Below are positions 53,803 through 61,717 of a stretch of DNA of 64,000 nucleotides, piece by piece. Source of the DNA: UBA4951 sp963616935 (GTDB lineage Bacteria > Bacillota_I > Bacilli_A > RFN20 > CAG-826); NCBI GenBank assembly GCA_963616935.1, contig CAVEMS010000001.1, positions 186,001-250,000 on the forward strand, in the 5' to 3' direction. How positions within the stretch are numbered: the first letter of the stretch is position 1; the number at the start of each line of letters is the position of its first letter. Position numbers and translations under genes: made by a program. The notes under the pieces are model-generated. The model worked only from the letters and a program-made list of their open reading frames with translations. It did no database searches and was not told the origin of the DNA.

Positions 53803-53953
53803 GGTTTTGTCGCCGTTCTTACGGCCATTAAGTATAAAACAACTTAGGAAATAAAGCAAAAATGCCAAAAAGCGGCGTATTTAATCATCTTTGAGCGTGA
53901 ACGAGATGTTTGTTTTCTCTTTTTTCTTCGTTCGCATTAGAATTATTGGCGAA

Positions 53954-54481
53954 ATGGGACCGTTAGAGATCTTCTTGTTAGTGCTAGCCATCGCCTTTGT
54001 GGCGTATTTGGCATTTTTCGTTTATGTCTTCGTGAGTCTTCTTTCCTTCCAAGGGAAGCTCAATCACAGGTTGACCGCTTTCAGCGTGCTTCTAAAGGAA
54101 AAGAAAGATGTCCTATCCTCCTTGTATTCCGATTTGGACGCCAAGAACGTTGTGATGGATTCCGCTACGAAGGCCTCTTGCGCCAAAATGTGCTGGCTTA
54201 GGATCGATGCCCTTAGGGAAAACGAGATCAAGCCGATTCTCCTCACTATCTCCGATCTTCAGAAAAGACTGACCTTATTGGTTAGCCAAAGCGAAAGCCT
54301 CAAGGACGACCCTGACGTCAAAAGGTTTTTGAGTACGCTCTTAGATATCGATAGCAATTACCGCAAAATCGTCGCCGTCTATAATTCCGAAATAATCGGA
54401 TATGAGTATTGGCGGAAAATGTGGCTATATCGCCCGATCTTCTATTTGTTCGGCTTCCGAAGAAGAACGCGTTTGAATTAG
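53954..54481 (+). CDS. Divergent LemA-like membrane protein
   Basis: 175 residues from the ATG at 53954. One N-terminal transmembrane helix (about 4-30, LEIFLLVLAIAFVAYLAFFVYVFV), then helical sequence and a C-terminal NYRKIVAVYNSEIIGYEYWRKM..FYLFGFRRR that resembles the LemA YN..v..yN pattern. Similarity is weak and the call is tentative. TAGAAT at 53938-53943 ends 10 bases before the ATG with no ribosome site. Starts further upstream (TTG 53891, ATG 53906) lie in the promoter. Confidence 0.5.
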   Translation: MGPLEIFLLVLAIAFVAYLAFFVYVFVSLLSFQGKLNHRLTAFSVLLKEKKDVLSSLYSDLDAKNVVMDSATKASCAKMCWLRIDALRENEIKPILLTISDLQKRLTLLVSQSESLKDDPDVKRFLSTLLDIDSNYRKIVAVYNSEIIGYEYWRKMWLYRPIFYLFGFRRRTRLN

Positions 54482-56010
54482 AAATAGAGTTCGTAATCGA
54501 CTAAGCCATCGTAGAAATCCTTTTCGTGGCTGACGATGATGACGCATCCGGGGTATTTTTCGATGGCTTGGAACAAAGAGTCCTTGGCTTTTTGATCGAG
54601 ATGGTTGGTCGGCTCGTCGAGGACTAAGAAATTGCTTTTCCTTAAGGACATCAAAGCGAACCTTGATTTGGTGACTTCGCCACCCGAAAGCTCGTTCATC
54701 GGTCGCATTGCGAGTTCCTTTTTGACGCCTGTCGACCCTAAAGCCGTCCTTATCTCAGTGTTCGTTTTCTCGGGGTATATCGACGAAAGGAATTTGAACG
54801 GCGATAGCGACAAATCGATTTTCTCGTCTTGGCTATAATAGTTGACTTTTATTCCGTCTAACCAGGAAAAAGAGCCGGATATTGCAGGGATATCGCCTAA
54901 AATCGTTTTTAAAAAAGTCGTCTTTCCAACACCGTTTTGACCTAATATTGCAATCTTTTCCCCTTCTTTCAAAACGAAGCTTATCGGCGATAAAAGAGGT
55001 CTTTTATACCCGATGACGAGTTCTTCTATCTCTAATGGCTTTTGCCCGACCGGATGCGTATAGGGGAAGGAGAAATTGATTTTTCCCTCGCCCTTCATCG
55101 GCGCATCCATCCTTTCGAGATGGGACAGTCTTGCGCGGTGACTTTTGGCCGCTTTAGCGCTTGTGGCTCTCACGATATGGGCGGCGATGAATTGCTCTTC
55201 TTTCTTGATGTAACGTTGCTGAGCTTCGTAATTCTTCTCGTATTGTTCCTTATCGAGCGCATGCTGCGCTTCATAATGTTCATAGTCGCCTTTGTAACGG
55301 GTTATCGTGCCGTTTTCCAAAACAAAGACGACGTCGGCGATCTTTTTTAGGAACGCTTGATCGTGGCTCACGACCAAAAACGCATTCTCGTATTTGCTTA
55401 GGTAGTTAGCCAGCCACTCGACTTGTGTGGCATCCAAAAAGTTCGTCGGCTCGTCCATTATCAGGACATTCTTGTTTTCGAGGAGCATTTTGACTAAGTA
55501 TGCCTTCTCACGCTGTCCTGAGCTAAGGGCGTGTAACGGCATTTCCATATGTTCTTTGTCTAGGCCTATCCCATCGGTCAAGCGCCCGACTTTCTCCTCA
55601 AGCGCGTAGAAGCCTTTCTGATCGAGTTCCATTTGAATCCGTTCGGCTTTTGCAATGTATTTTTCGAAATTTTCGAAGTCATTCGCGGATTCTTCGTATA
55701 GTTTTTGCATGGCTTTCTCTTTGTCGTAGAGGTCTTTATAGACGCCATAGAGGTATTCGCTTAAGGACATGTCCTTATCGATTTTGAGTTGCTGATCGAG
55801 ATAGGAAAAGGTGACGCCGTTAGTCCAGATCACTTTGCCTTTATCTGGCAAAATGTCTCCGACTAAGATATTGAGCAATGTCGTTTTACCAGTTCCGTTT
55901 GCGCCAACCAAAACTGCGTGCTCGCCGGGATTTATCTTCATCGACGCTTTGCGATAGAGCTCTTTGTCGCTGTAATTGAATTCTATGTCCACGCATTCGA
56001 AGAGGGCCAT
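54478..56010 (-). CDS. ABC-F family ribosome-associated ATPase
   Basis: 510 residues, two ABC domains in one chain and no membrane part. Domain 1: Walker A GANGTGKTT, signature LSSGQREKAYLVK, Walker B LIMDEPTNFLDATQVEW. Domain 2: GQNGVGKTT, LSGGEVTKSRFALM, LVLDEPTNHLDQ. The linker (about 235-310) is rich in charged residues. ABC-F proteins act at the ribosomal E site; this one resembles the YkpA/YbiT-like housekeeping type rather than a resistance factor. TAAACT, preceded by TGA, ends 7 bases before the ATG and no ribosome site is seen. Confidence 0.9.
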   Translation of the reverse strand: MALFECVDIEFNYSDKELYRKASMKINPGEHAVLVGANGTGKTTLLNILVGDILPDKGKVIWTNGVTFSYLDQQLKIDKDMSLSEYLYGVYKDLYDKEKAMQKLYEESANDFENFEKYIAKAERIQMELDQKGFYALEEKVGRLTDGIGLDKEHMEMPLHALSSGQREKAYLVKMLLENKNVLIMDEPTNFLDATQVEWLANYLSKYENAFLVVSHDQAFLKKIADVVFVLENGTITRYKGDYEHYEAQHALDKEQYEKNYEAQQRYIKKEEQFIAAHIVRATSAKAAKSHRARLSHLERMDAPMKGEGKINFSFPYTHPVGQKPLEIEELVIGYKRPLLSPISFVLKEGEKIAILGQNGVGKTTFLKTILGDIPAISGSFSWLDGIKVNYYSQDEKIDLSLSPFKFLSSIYPEKTNTEIRTALGSTGVKKELAMRPMNELSGGEVTKSRFALMSLRKSNFLVLDEPTNHLDQKAKDSLFQAIEKYPGCVIIVSHEKDFYDGLVDYELYF

Positions 56011-56056
56011 GCGCTAGAGTTTATCACAAAGAGCGAGGAAATACCCAGGAGATACG

Positions 56057-56080
56057 AAAAAAGCGAGCTTTCGCTCGCCG
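56057..56080 (-). terminator. Terminator of tRNA-Leu(GAG)
   Basis: On the minus strand GGCGAGC - GAAA - GCTCGCT followed by TTTTT. Confidence 0.88.
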
Positions 56081-56089
56081 ATTTTCATT

Positions 56090-56174
56090 TGGTGCGGGAA
56101 ACCAGAATCGAACTGGCATGGGTTGCCCCATACGCCCCTCAAACGTACGCGTCTACCATTTCCGCCATTCCCGC
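56090..56174 (-). tRNA. tRNA-Leu (anticodon GAG)
   Basis: Acceptor GCGGGAA / TTCCCGC, anticodon stem TACGT / GCGTA with loop TTGAGGG (GAG), long variable arm, T loop TTCGATT, encoded CCA. Confidence 0.94.
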
Positions 56175-56184
56175 GGCAACGTGT

Positions 56185-56213
56185 ATTATACGCATAGGCA
56201 AAGAAGGTATCAA
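56185..56213 (-). promoter_or_regulatory. Promoter of tRNA-Leu(GAG)
   Basis: Minus strand TTGATA (56213-56208), exactly 17 bases, TATAAT (56190-56185). Confidence 0.8.
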
Positions 56214-56264
56214 CATTTTTTGAAACGAACTAAGAGCTTGCCGTTTTCTTAAAGAAAGACACCA

Positions 56265-57863
56265 TTAGACGGCGAAATGCGGGAAAAATAGGCACGCCAT
56301 CGCAAAATATATCAATAACGTCGTGACATCCATTACGGTGGTCAAAAGAGGCTGGGCCAATAAAGCAGGATCTTTTTTGATGGCGGCTGCACCCATGCAT
56401 AGAAGACTGCCTATGATTTTTGAGACGGTGATGGCTGCGAACATCGTGATGGCTACTAGCGCTGAGAAAGTGAGCGCATGAACCGCGAATTCTCCGGCGA
56501 GCGGGCCATTAAAGGCCATGCCGCCATTCCAGACGTTATAGCCGGTGAAGTCGTAGTTTGCTCCATCGGGATCTCCGACCACGCCTAGGCTCACGATTCC
56601 GGTGTATTCTTCGATGACGATCCATACGAAGGCGAATACCGCCACGAATAAGCCGACCAATAACGAGCTTCTGAATTCCTTCCAAAGAACCTTGAAAGTC
56701 TCCTTTGGAGAGAATTCCTTGGTGGCGAGCGATCTAATCATCATGCCGGTCGTCTGCCCTCCAGCGTTTCCGCCGGTGTCCATCAAAGTCGGGACGAAGG
56801 AAATGAGAATCGGCAGATGGACGAAGATGTTTTGTAGTTCCAAGCGGTTCAAAACCATCGTCGTGAAGGTCCCAAGAATCAATAATGCGATGATCCAAGG
56901 GAAGCATTTCCTGGCGTTTTCCCAAATGCCCATGGATAGATATGGCTTTTCCATCGGTTCCATGTTGGTCATGCGGGCCAAGTCTTCCCCTGTCTCTTCG
57001 ACGATGACATCAACCGCGTCGTCGACTGTGACGATGCCCGTCAAGCAATCGTCTTCGTTAAGGACGGCCATCGCGTTGATGTCGTATTTTCGGAACATGT
57101 TACCGATTTCCTCTTGGTCGGTGTTGACGTGGCAATAAGGCGCGTCATGGTTCATGATGTCGCTTAGGAGCTCATCTTCTTTGGCGAAGATCAAATCGTC
57201 TAAGTCGACGGTTCCGACAAATTTCCTTTTGTCATTCCTGATGAATAAGGTGTAGACGGTTTCGGCGTCTTTACCTATCTTTCTAATCATTTTGATGGTA
57301 TTTGCGACCGTCTGATGCTCTTTGAATTCCAAATATTCGGTCGTCATGATGGCGCCAGCCGTTCCATCTGAGTACTTAAGGAGTCTATTGACGTCTTCCC
57401 GCATATCCTTATCGGCTGCGCTTAGGACTTTCCTAGCGAGGTTGGCGGGCATATCTCCGACGGTGTCGGCGATATCGTCGGCGGACTGGCTATTGATAAT
57501 CGAAACGAGTTCCTTGTTGGTCATCGCTTTGACGAGCTGTTCTTGCTTTTCTTGCGAAAGATCGTCGAAAAGAGGCGCCGTATTTGAGCTCGAGTTATCG
57601 CGGAAGAAAGTGATGAGCTCCTTTGGCTCGAGATCTTCGGCCGCCAAGGCGATATCGGCGTCGGGGACGTTATCGAAAATCTCACGCATCGCCTTTTTGT
57701 CGTGCGAATTAATCAAATCCTTTAAGACTTCGCTGTTGAATTTGTTGGAGGTGACGTCTTCCGACGTTATTTCGTCGTGCGGAGTGTCTATTTCGCTAGG
57801 AAGAGGCTCTTCCATTCCGTTCTTTTCGTCTTCCGTTTTCTCGTTTTTCTCTTCTTCTTCCAT
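56265..57863 (-). CDS. mgtE: Magnesium transporter MgtE
   Basis: 532 residues. Order: acidic N-terminal extension of about 55 residues, MgtE N domain (LINSHDKKAMREIFDNVPDADIA, about 50-160), CBS pair (about 165-300; MTTEYLEFKEHQTVAN, DINAMAVLNEDDCLTGIVTVDD), then the five-helix pore domain (from LSMGIWENARKCFPW; PILISFVPTLMDTGGNAGGQT is the selectivity segment). Cytoplasmic magnesium gates the channel. AAAGGAGG precedes the ATG. No magnesium riboswitch fits in the short leader. Divergent from pduL. Confidence 0.95.
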   Translation of the reverse strand: MEEEEKNEKTEDEKNGMEEPLPSEIDTPHDEITSEDVTSNKFNSEVLKDLINSHDKKAMREIFDNVPDADIALAAEDLEPKELITFFRDNSSSNTAPLFDDLSQEKQEQLVKAMTNKELVSIINSQSADDIADTVGDMPANLARKVLSAADKDMREDVNRLLKYSDGTAGAIMTTEYLEFKEHQTVANTIKMIRKIGKDAETVYTLFIRNDKRKFVGTVDLDDLIFAKEDELLSDIMNHDAPYCHVNTDQEEIGNMFRKYDINAMAVLNEDDCLTGIVTVDDAVDVIVEETGEDLARMTNMEPMEKPYLSMGIWENARKCFPWIIALLILGTFTTMVLNRLELQNIFVHLPILISFVPTLMDTGGNAGGQTTGMMIRSLATKEFSPKETFKVLWKEFRSSLLVGLFVAVFAFVWIVIEEYTGIVSLGVVGDPDGANYDFTGYNVWNGGMAFNGPLAGEFAVHALTFSALVAITMFAAITVSKIIGSLLCMGAAAIKKDPALLAQPLLTTVMDVTTLLIYFAMACLFFPHFAV

Positions 57864-57919
57864 GGCCGGCCTCCTTTTGCTACGGCTAGTCTATCCCATC
57901 GCTTATGAAAAAGAGAAAT

Positions 57920-57936
57920 GTTTTCGTTTCGAAAAC
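57920..57936. repeat. Perfect inverted repeat between mgtE and pduL
   Basis: GTTTTCG-TTT-CGAAAAC, 7-base arms with a 3-base spacer, lying between the -10 regions of the two divergent genes (TAGACT for mgtE at 57893-57888; TATAAT for pduL at 57968-57973). Candidate operator. Confidence 0.45.
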
Positions 57937-58003
57937 GACATTTTTCCCCTATTGGGAAATAGAAGCCTATAATAATCCGTGCGAATATAGCAAGGAGATA
58001 AAA

Positions 58004-58633
58004 ATGTCTGAATTGAAATTCATCGTCGAGACGAGTGCGCGCCATATCCACGTAACGCAAGAGACCCTCGACTATTTGATGCTTTCCGAAGAGGAAGTCA
58101 AAGAAGGGAAACACGCTGAGCTTGGCGTCAAGAAGATGCTTTCCCAGCCTGGGCAATTCGCTTCTGATACGAAGCTTGATATCTATGGACCGATCAATCC
58201 GAAAACCGGCAAGGAGTCCTGCATCAAAGGTGTTTCGATTCTCGGACCCGTCCGTAAGGAAAACCAAGTCGAAATCAGCGGCACCGATGCCAGGAGTTTG
58301 AAGGTGAACGCCCCAATCCGCGAGTCTGGTGACGTCAAAGGAAGCGCTGCCGTTAAACTAGTGAACCCGGTCAATGGCCATTCCGTTGATTTGGCCGAAG
58401 GCTGCATCATCGCCAAAAGACATATTCATATGACGCCTGCCGATGCCGATGCCTTTGGAGTCAAAAACGGCGAAATCGTCCGCGTTTTGATCTCTGGAAC
58501 GGGCCGCGAGACGATTTTCGGGGATACGGTCGTCCGCGTTTCGCCGAATTATAGCTTGGCTATGCATATCGATACCGACGAATCCAACGCCGCTTGGGCG
58601 TCTGGCGCTATTTACGGAAGCATCGTGAAATAA
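58004..58633 (+). CDS. pduL: Phosphate propanoyl/acetyltransferase, PduL type
   Basis: 209 residues from the ATG at 58004, with CAAGGAG just upstream; an open frame 33 codons longer runs through the promoter. Two zinc-binding histidine motifs are visible, SARHIHVT at the start and KRHIHMTPADADAFGVKNGE later, characteristic of the PduL beta-barrel, which swaps CoA for phosphate on acyl groups. There are no microcompartment shell genes around it, so it probably serves as the housekeeping phosphotransacetylase of acetate production. Its stop overlaps the next gene by one base. Confidence 0.9.
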   Translation: MSELKFIVETSARHIHVTQETLDYLMLSEEEVKEGKHAELGVKKMLSQPGQFASDTKLDIYGPINPKTGKESCIKGVSILGPVRKENQVEISGTDARSLKVNAPIRESGDVKGSAAVKLVNPVNGHSVDLAEGCIIAKRHIHMTPADADAFGVKNGEIVRVLISGTGRETIFGDTVVRVSPNYSLAMHIDTDESNAAWASGAIYGSIVK

Positions 58634-58911
58634 TGGAAAAGAATTACCGTTATAAACCACAAAACGTCTGCTCTCGGGAAATCGTCATCACAATTGATGA
58701 AAACATCATCAAGAAAGTGATGACGGTACGCGGGTGCCCCGGCAATACGCAAGGCGTCAACCGCTTGGTCGAAGGCCGAGACATCGACGAAGTCATCTCC
58801 AAGCTTGACGGCATCCGTTGCCCTGGCTCGAAAGATGGCGCGACTTCTTGCCCAAATGAGCTTGCGAAGGCCTTGAAAGCCATCAAAGACGGCGACATAA
58901 AGCCGGAATAG
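58633..58911 (+). CDS. TSCPD domain protein
   Basis: 92 residues from the ATG at 58633 (shares a base with the pduL stop). Core NVCSREIVITIDENIIKKVMTVRGCPGNTQGVNRLVEGRDIDEVISKLDG and CPGSKDGATSCPNELAKAL match the small TSCPD family, related to a C-terminal domain of ribonucleotide reductases and carrying several conserved cysteines that may bind metal. Function unknown. Coupling to pduL may only reflect shared transcription. Confidence 0.8.
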   Translation: MEKNYRYKPQNVCSREIVITIDENIIKKVMTVRGCPGNTQGVNRLVEGRDIDEVISKLDGIRCPGSKDGATSCPNELAKALKAIKDGDIKPE

Positions 58912-58933
58912 CCACCAAAATCCGAAATGAATC

Positions 58934-58960
58934 ACTGCCCAATGGGCAGTTTTTCTTTTA
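58934..58960 (+). terminator. Terminator after pduL-TSCPD
   Basis: ACTGCCC / GGGCAGT stem with an AAT loop, then TTTTTCTTTT. Confidence 0.88.
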
Positions 58961-59005
58961 CTCTTCCAATTTGCCGATAAAGCTATAGAATATCTCTCGC
59001 AAAAA

Positions 59006-59116
59006 GTTCTTCATCAAGAAGCGTCTCCTAGGGCAATGAGACGCTAGCAACTCCTTAATGAACATAAAGGTAAGTGCTCGCCCCAGCTGGATCCCACTTC
59101 CAGAGCGATGAAGATA
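59006..59116 (+). promoter_or_regulatory. SAM riboswitch aptamer (SAM-I clan, I/IV-like variant) upstream of metK
   Basis: P1 is TCTTCATC (59008-59015) with GATGAAGA (59107-59114). P2 AGCGTCTC / GAGACGCT (59020-59027, 59038-59045) has a loop CTAGGGCAAT and no kink-turn. TAGCAAC follows, equal to the conserved GGCAAC. P3 is CCTT / AAGG (59053-59070). GGGC in the P2 loop can pair with GCCC at 59080-59083, the clan pseudoknot. P4 is CTGGA / TCCAG (59087-59103). Lacking the P2 kink-turn but having P4, it resembles the SAM-I/IV variant type rather than classical SAM-I. Position before metK supports SAM sensing. A -10-like TAGAAT is at 58986-58991. Confidence 0.78.
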
Positions 59117-59117
59117 G

Positions 59118-59154
59118 GAACGCTAGAGGCTTCCACTTAGTGGGAGTTCTTTTT
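59118..59154 (+). terminator. Riboswitch-controlled terminator of metK
   Basis: CTTCCAC / GTGGGAG hairpin (59130-59136 with 59140-59146, one G-U, 3-base loop), then TTCTTTTT. An outer GAAC / GTTC (59118-59121 with 59146-59149) may extend it. With SAM bound, P1 would be stable and this terminator would form. Confidence 0.75.
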
Positions 59155-59169
59155 GTGAAGAGAGGTAAC

Positions 59170-60336
59170 ATGAAAGAAAAGATTCTATTCACCAGTGAAA
59201 GCGTATCCGAAGGGCATCCCGATAAGGTCTGCGATCAAATCGCGGATTCCATTTTGGATGACATTTTGCTCCATGACGAGAAAGCGCATACCGCGATTGA
59301 GGTATTCGCTACCGAAGAATATGTTTTAATCGGCGGCGAAGTGACGTCCGTTTATGCTGCGCCATACGAAAAAATCGCCAGAGACGTGCTTAGGAAAATA
59401 GGCTATACATCGCCGGAAATAGGCATAGGATGCGATTCCTGCCAAATAGACGTCCGCGTCAAAACGCAATCCCCGGACATCAACCGCGGAGTCGAAAGAG
59501 AGGATATTCTTAAGATGGGCGCCGGCGATCAGGGCATTATGTTCGGCTATGCCTCGAATGAATCGAAGGGATATATGCCTTTAGCCATCTCAATCGCCCA
59601 TAAATTGGTCCGTTTGGCCTCGTCACTAAGAAAAAGCGGCGACTTCAAAGGCTCCCGCCCTGATATGAAAAGCCAAGTGACCATCGACTATACCGATCCC
59701 AAAAACCCGAAAATAGACACCATACTGATGTCTTGCCAGCACGATGAGAAGGTCGATTTGGATTCCTTCAAAAAATATGTGCACGATTCCATCATGGTGC
59801 CGACGGCCGCCTCTTTTGGGCTTAACATTGACTTCAAATATTTGATTAACCCCACTGGTCGTTTCGCGATCGGAGGTCCTTTAGGCGATACCGGATTGAC
59901 TGGTAGAAAGCTTATCGTCGACACTTATGGCGGTAGCTCCCGCCATGGAGGCGGAGCCTTTAGTGGGAAAGACCCGTCGAAAGTCGATCGTAGCGCATCT
60001 TATTATGCGAGATACATCGCCAAAAACATCGTCGCTTCCGGCGCTTGCGATAGATTGGAAGTCCAATTGTCCTATGCGATCGGAGTTCCGGAGCCTTTAA
60101 GCGTATCGGCGAATGCTTTCGGGACTGAAAAAGTAAGCGAAGAGAAGATAAGAGAAGCCATAAGGACCTTCTTCGACGCGAGACCTGGCGCAATCATCTC
60201 CAATTTCAATCTTCGTCATCCTTCTTTCAAATACGCAGATACATGCAATTATGGCGTTTTCGGAAGGCCTGATCTTGATTTGCCTTGGGAGAAGCTCGAT
60301 AAGGTCGAGGCGCTAAAGGAATTCTTTAAGATCTAA
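59170..60336 (+). CDS. metK: S-adenosylmethionine synthetase
   Basis: 388 residues from the ATG at 59170 (GAGAGG upstream); an open frame 32 codons longer reads through the riboswitch. Makes SAM from methionine and ATP. ESVSEGHPDKVCDQIADSILD, GAGDQGIMFGYA, FAIGGPLGDTGLTGRKLIVDTYGG with SRHGGGAFSGKDPSKVDRS (phosphate and magnesium sites) are intact. SAM is used by MiaB among others. Confidence 0.97.
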   Translation: MKEKILFTSESVSEGHPDKVCDQIADSILDDILLHDEKAHTAIEVFATEEYVLIGGEVTSVYAAPYEKIARDVLRKIGYTSPEIGIGCDSCQIDVRVKTQSPDINRGVEREDILKMGAGDQGIMFGYASNESKGYMPLAISIAHKLVRLASSLRKSGDFKGSRPDMKSQVTIDYTDPKNPKIDTILMSCQHDEKVDLDSFKKYVHDSIMVPTAASFGLNIDFKYLINPTGRFAIGGPLGDTGLTGRKLIVDTYGGSSRHGGGAFSGKDPSKVDRSASYYARYIAKNIVASGACDRLEVQLSYAIGVPEPLSVSANAFGTEKVSEEKIREAIRTFFDARPGAIISNFNLRHPSFKYADTCNYGVFGRPDLDLPWEKLDKVEALKEFFKI

Positions 60337-60453
60337 TCTTAACAATTAAATTAATATTTCGATTGTTTCTTTGATATTTTTTGCTTTTATTGTTGTTTTT
60401 TCAAAGTGTTTTAAAATGTAGGTGTAGGGTAAAATCCCTGGAGGTACATAGGT

Positions 60454-61011
60454 ATGAAATACCAAATAATCGGCAAGAACATCGAAATCACCGATTCTAT
60501 TCGCGCGGCCATTGAAAAGAAGCTTGCGCGCATGGACAAGTATTTCGTGATCAACGACGACGTGCTTTGCCGGGCCGTCTGCAACTCCTATAAAGTTGGA
60601 GCGAAAGTCGAAATCACGATCTTCTGCAAGGAGATGGATCTCCGCACGGAAGTAAGGAACAACGATCTGTATGCGGCCGTCGATTTTGCCATCGACAAGC
60701 TCGAGGATCAAATGAGACGCTTAAAGACGAGGATGAACCGTCAAAAAGACGGTAATCTCGGTCTTTCTAGATCCATCGCTTTCGAGAACCTCAAAGAAGA
60801 AGCCGAGGAAGAAGCCAATGATACGGTCGTTAGAACTAAGTCGATTTATCTAGAGCCGATGACGATTGATTCGGCGATCACGAGAATGGACGCTTTAGGA
60901 CATTCCTTCTTCGTTTATCTTGATTCCGAAGACAATGAGATATCCGTTGCTTATAAGCGTTTGGATGGCGGATACGGAGTCATTCAAGTCGAGAACAAAC
61001 TCAAGGATTAA
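60454..61011 (+). CDS. hpf: Ribosome hibernation promoting factor, long form
   Basis: 185 residues. N-terminal S30AE domain (MKYQIIGKNIEITDSIRAAIEKKLARMDKYF, AVDFAIDKLEDQMRRLK), a linker, and the C-terminal dimerisation domain (VRTKSIYLEPMTIDSAITRMDALGHSFFVYLD) that joins two 70S ribosomes into an inactive 100S particle. TTGTTG and TAAAAT (60390-60395, 60412-60417, 16-base spacer) form a plausible promoter; GGAGG lies 15 bases before the ATG. Confidence 0.95.
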   Translation: MKYQIIGKNIEITDSIRAAIEKKLARMDKYFVINDDVLCRAVCNSYKVGAKVEITIFCKEMDLRTEVRNNDLYAAVDFAIDKLEDQMRRLKTRMNRQKDGNLGLSRSIAFENLKEEAEEEANDTVVRTKSIYLEPMTIDSAITRMDALGHSFFVYLDSEDNEISVAYKRLDGGYGVIQVENKLKD

Positions 61012-61035
61012 TCGTCTCTAAAAACTACAAAACTA

Positions 61036-61059
61036 GGCCGCTGCAAAGCGGTCTTTTTT
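61036..61059 (+). terminator. Terminator of hpf
   Basis: GGCCGCT - GCAA - AGCGGTC (one G-U), then six T. Confidence 0.88.
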
Positions 61060-61402
61060 GATACCTGATATTAGGAAAAACGGAGGATAATCAACGGTTA
61101 TATACATTCGTCAATAATAAAATCTCCTTTTTAGTTTTTCCGGCGATTCTGGTGTGGCGTTTTAGATAGAAGACACATCGTGCTTTGGATTTATCTTCCT
61201 TCGCTATAAGGTCTATTCATACGCCTTTTTCCACGATGTTAGTGCATGCGTTTTTACTATAGGTCATTTAAAAAAATCGAGTGATGAGAAAATACATTTT
61301 TCTCTATATTTCATCGGAGAAAAAACATTATTTGCTCATATATAAGTTAACCAACAAAAAATATTTGTTTACTAACCAATAATTTAATATTAGAATCTCA
61401 AC
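61060..61402. other. AT-rich intergenic region before the zeta-like cassette
   Basis: 343 bases without a coding frame of note. The last 90 bases are very AT-rich and contain AACCAA twice around an ATATTTGTTTA block (about 61349-61380), then TAGAAT at 61391-61396. No known RNA recognised. It sets the cassette apart from hpf. Confidence 0.5.
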
Positions 61403-61717
61403 GTGAGAAAAACACTTTCGAAAAAGATAATCAAAGGGCATGAATATTTTTATTTGTCCTGGAGGAAGGATGGAAAATTGGTGTCGAAATACCTCGGTTC
61501 ATCTTCGTCAACGAAATTCAAAAAGTACCTTTATTCATTGGTCAAGGAATCCTCTGAATACCCACTAGAGAAGGCCCGTTCGGAGTGTTTCAAAAACGGC
61601 CTACCCGTCTGCTATATTGAAGACCAATATTTGGTTCACGAATACGCATGCGGCGCCAAGGAATTCATGAACAGCTCATTTGAGGTCTTGGAGGTCGATT
61701 ATGCAAAAAAGCGATAA
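61403..61717 (+). CDS. Small protein with Fic-associated KGxxYxYL-type N-terminus; possible antitoxin
   Basis: 104 residues from a GTG; TAGAAT ends 6 bases before it, so the mRNA probably begins at or next to the start. The N-terminal KKIIKGHEYFYLSWRKDGKLVSKYLG resembles a short domain found before many Fic proteins and in small mobile-element proteins. The rest is charged with no recognised fold. Overlap of 17 bases with the next gene, a P-loop protein, gives the usual order of an antitoxin before a toxin. That role is inference. Confidence 0.55.
   Translation: MRKTLSKKIIKGHEYFYLSWRKDGKLVSKYLGSSSSTKFKKYLYSLVKESSEYPLEKARSECFKNGLPVCYIEDQYLVHEYACGAKEFMNSSFEVLEVDYAKKR

Noticed and set aside
57864..58003. 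Magnesium riboswitch (M-box) for mgtE
   Set aside because: Only about 25 bases separate the likely transcription start from the ATG, too short for the motif.
59074..59169. N-terminal extension of metK
   Set aside because: It would be translated from the riboswitch and terminator; MetK similarity starts at the ATG at 59170.
58985..59169. T-box or S(MK) element before metK
   Set aside because: No T-box AGGGTGG-type motif; the paired elements and pseudoknot fit the SAM-I clan better.
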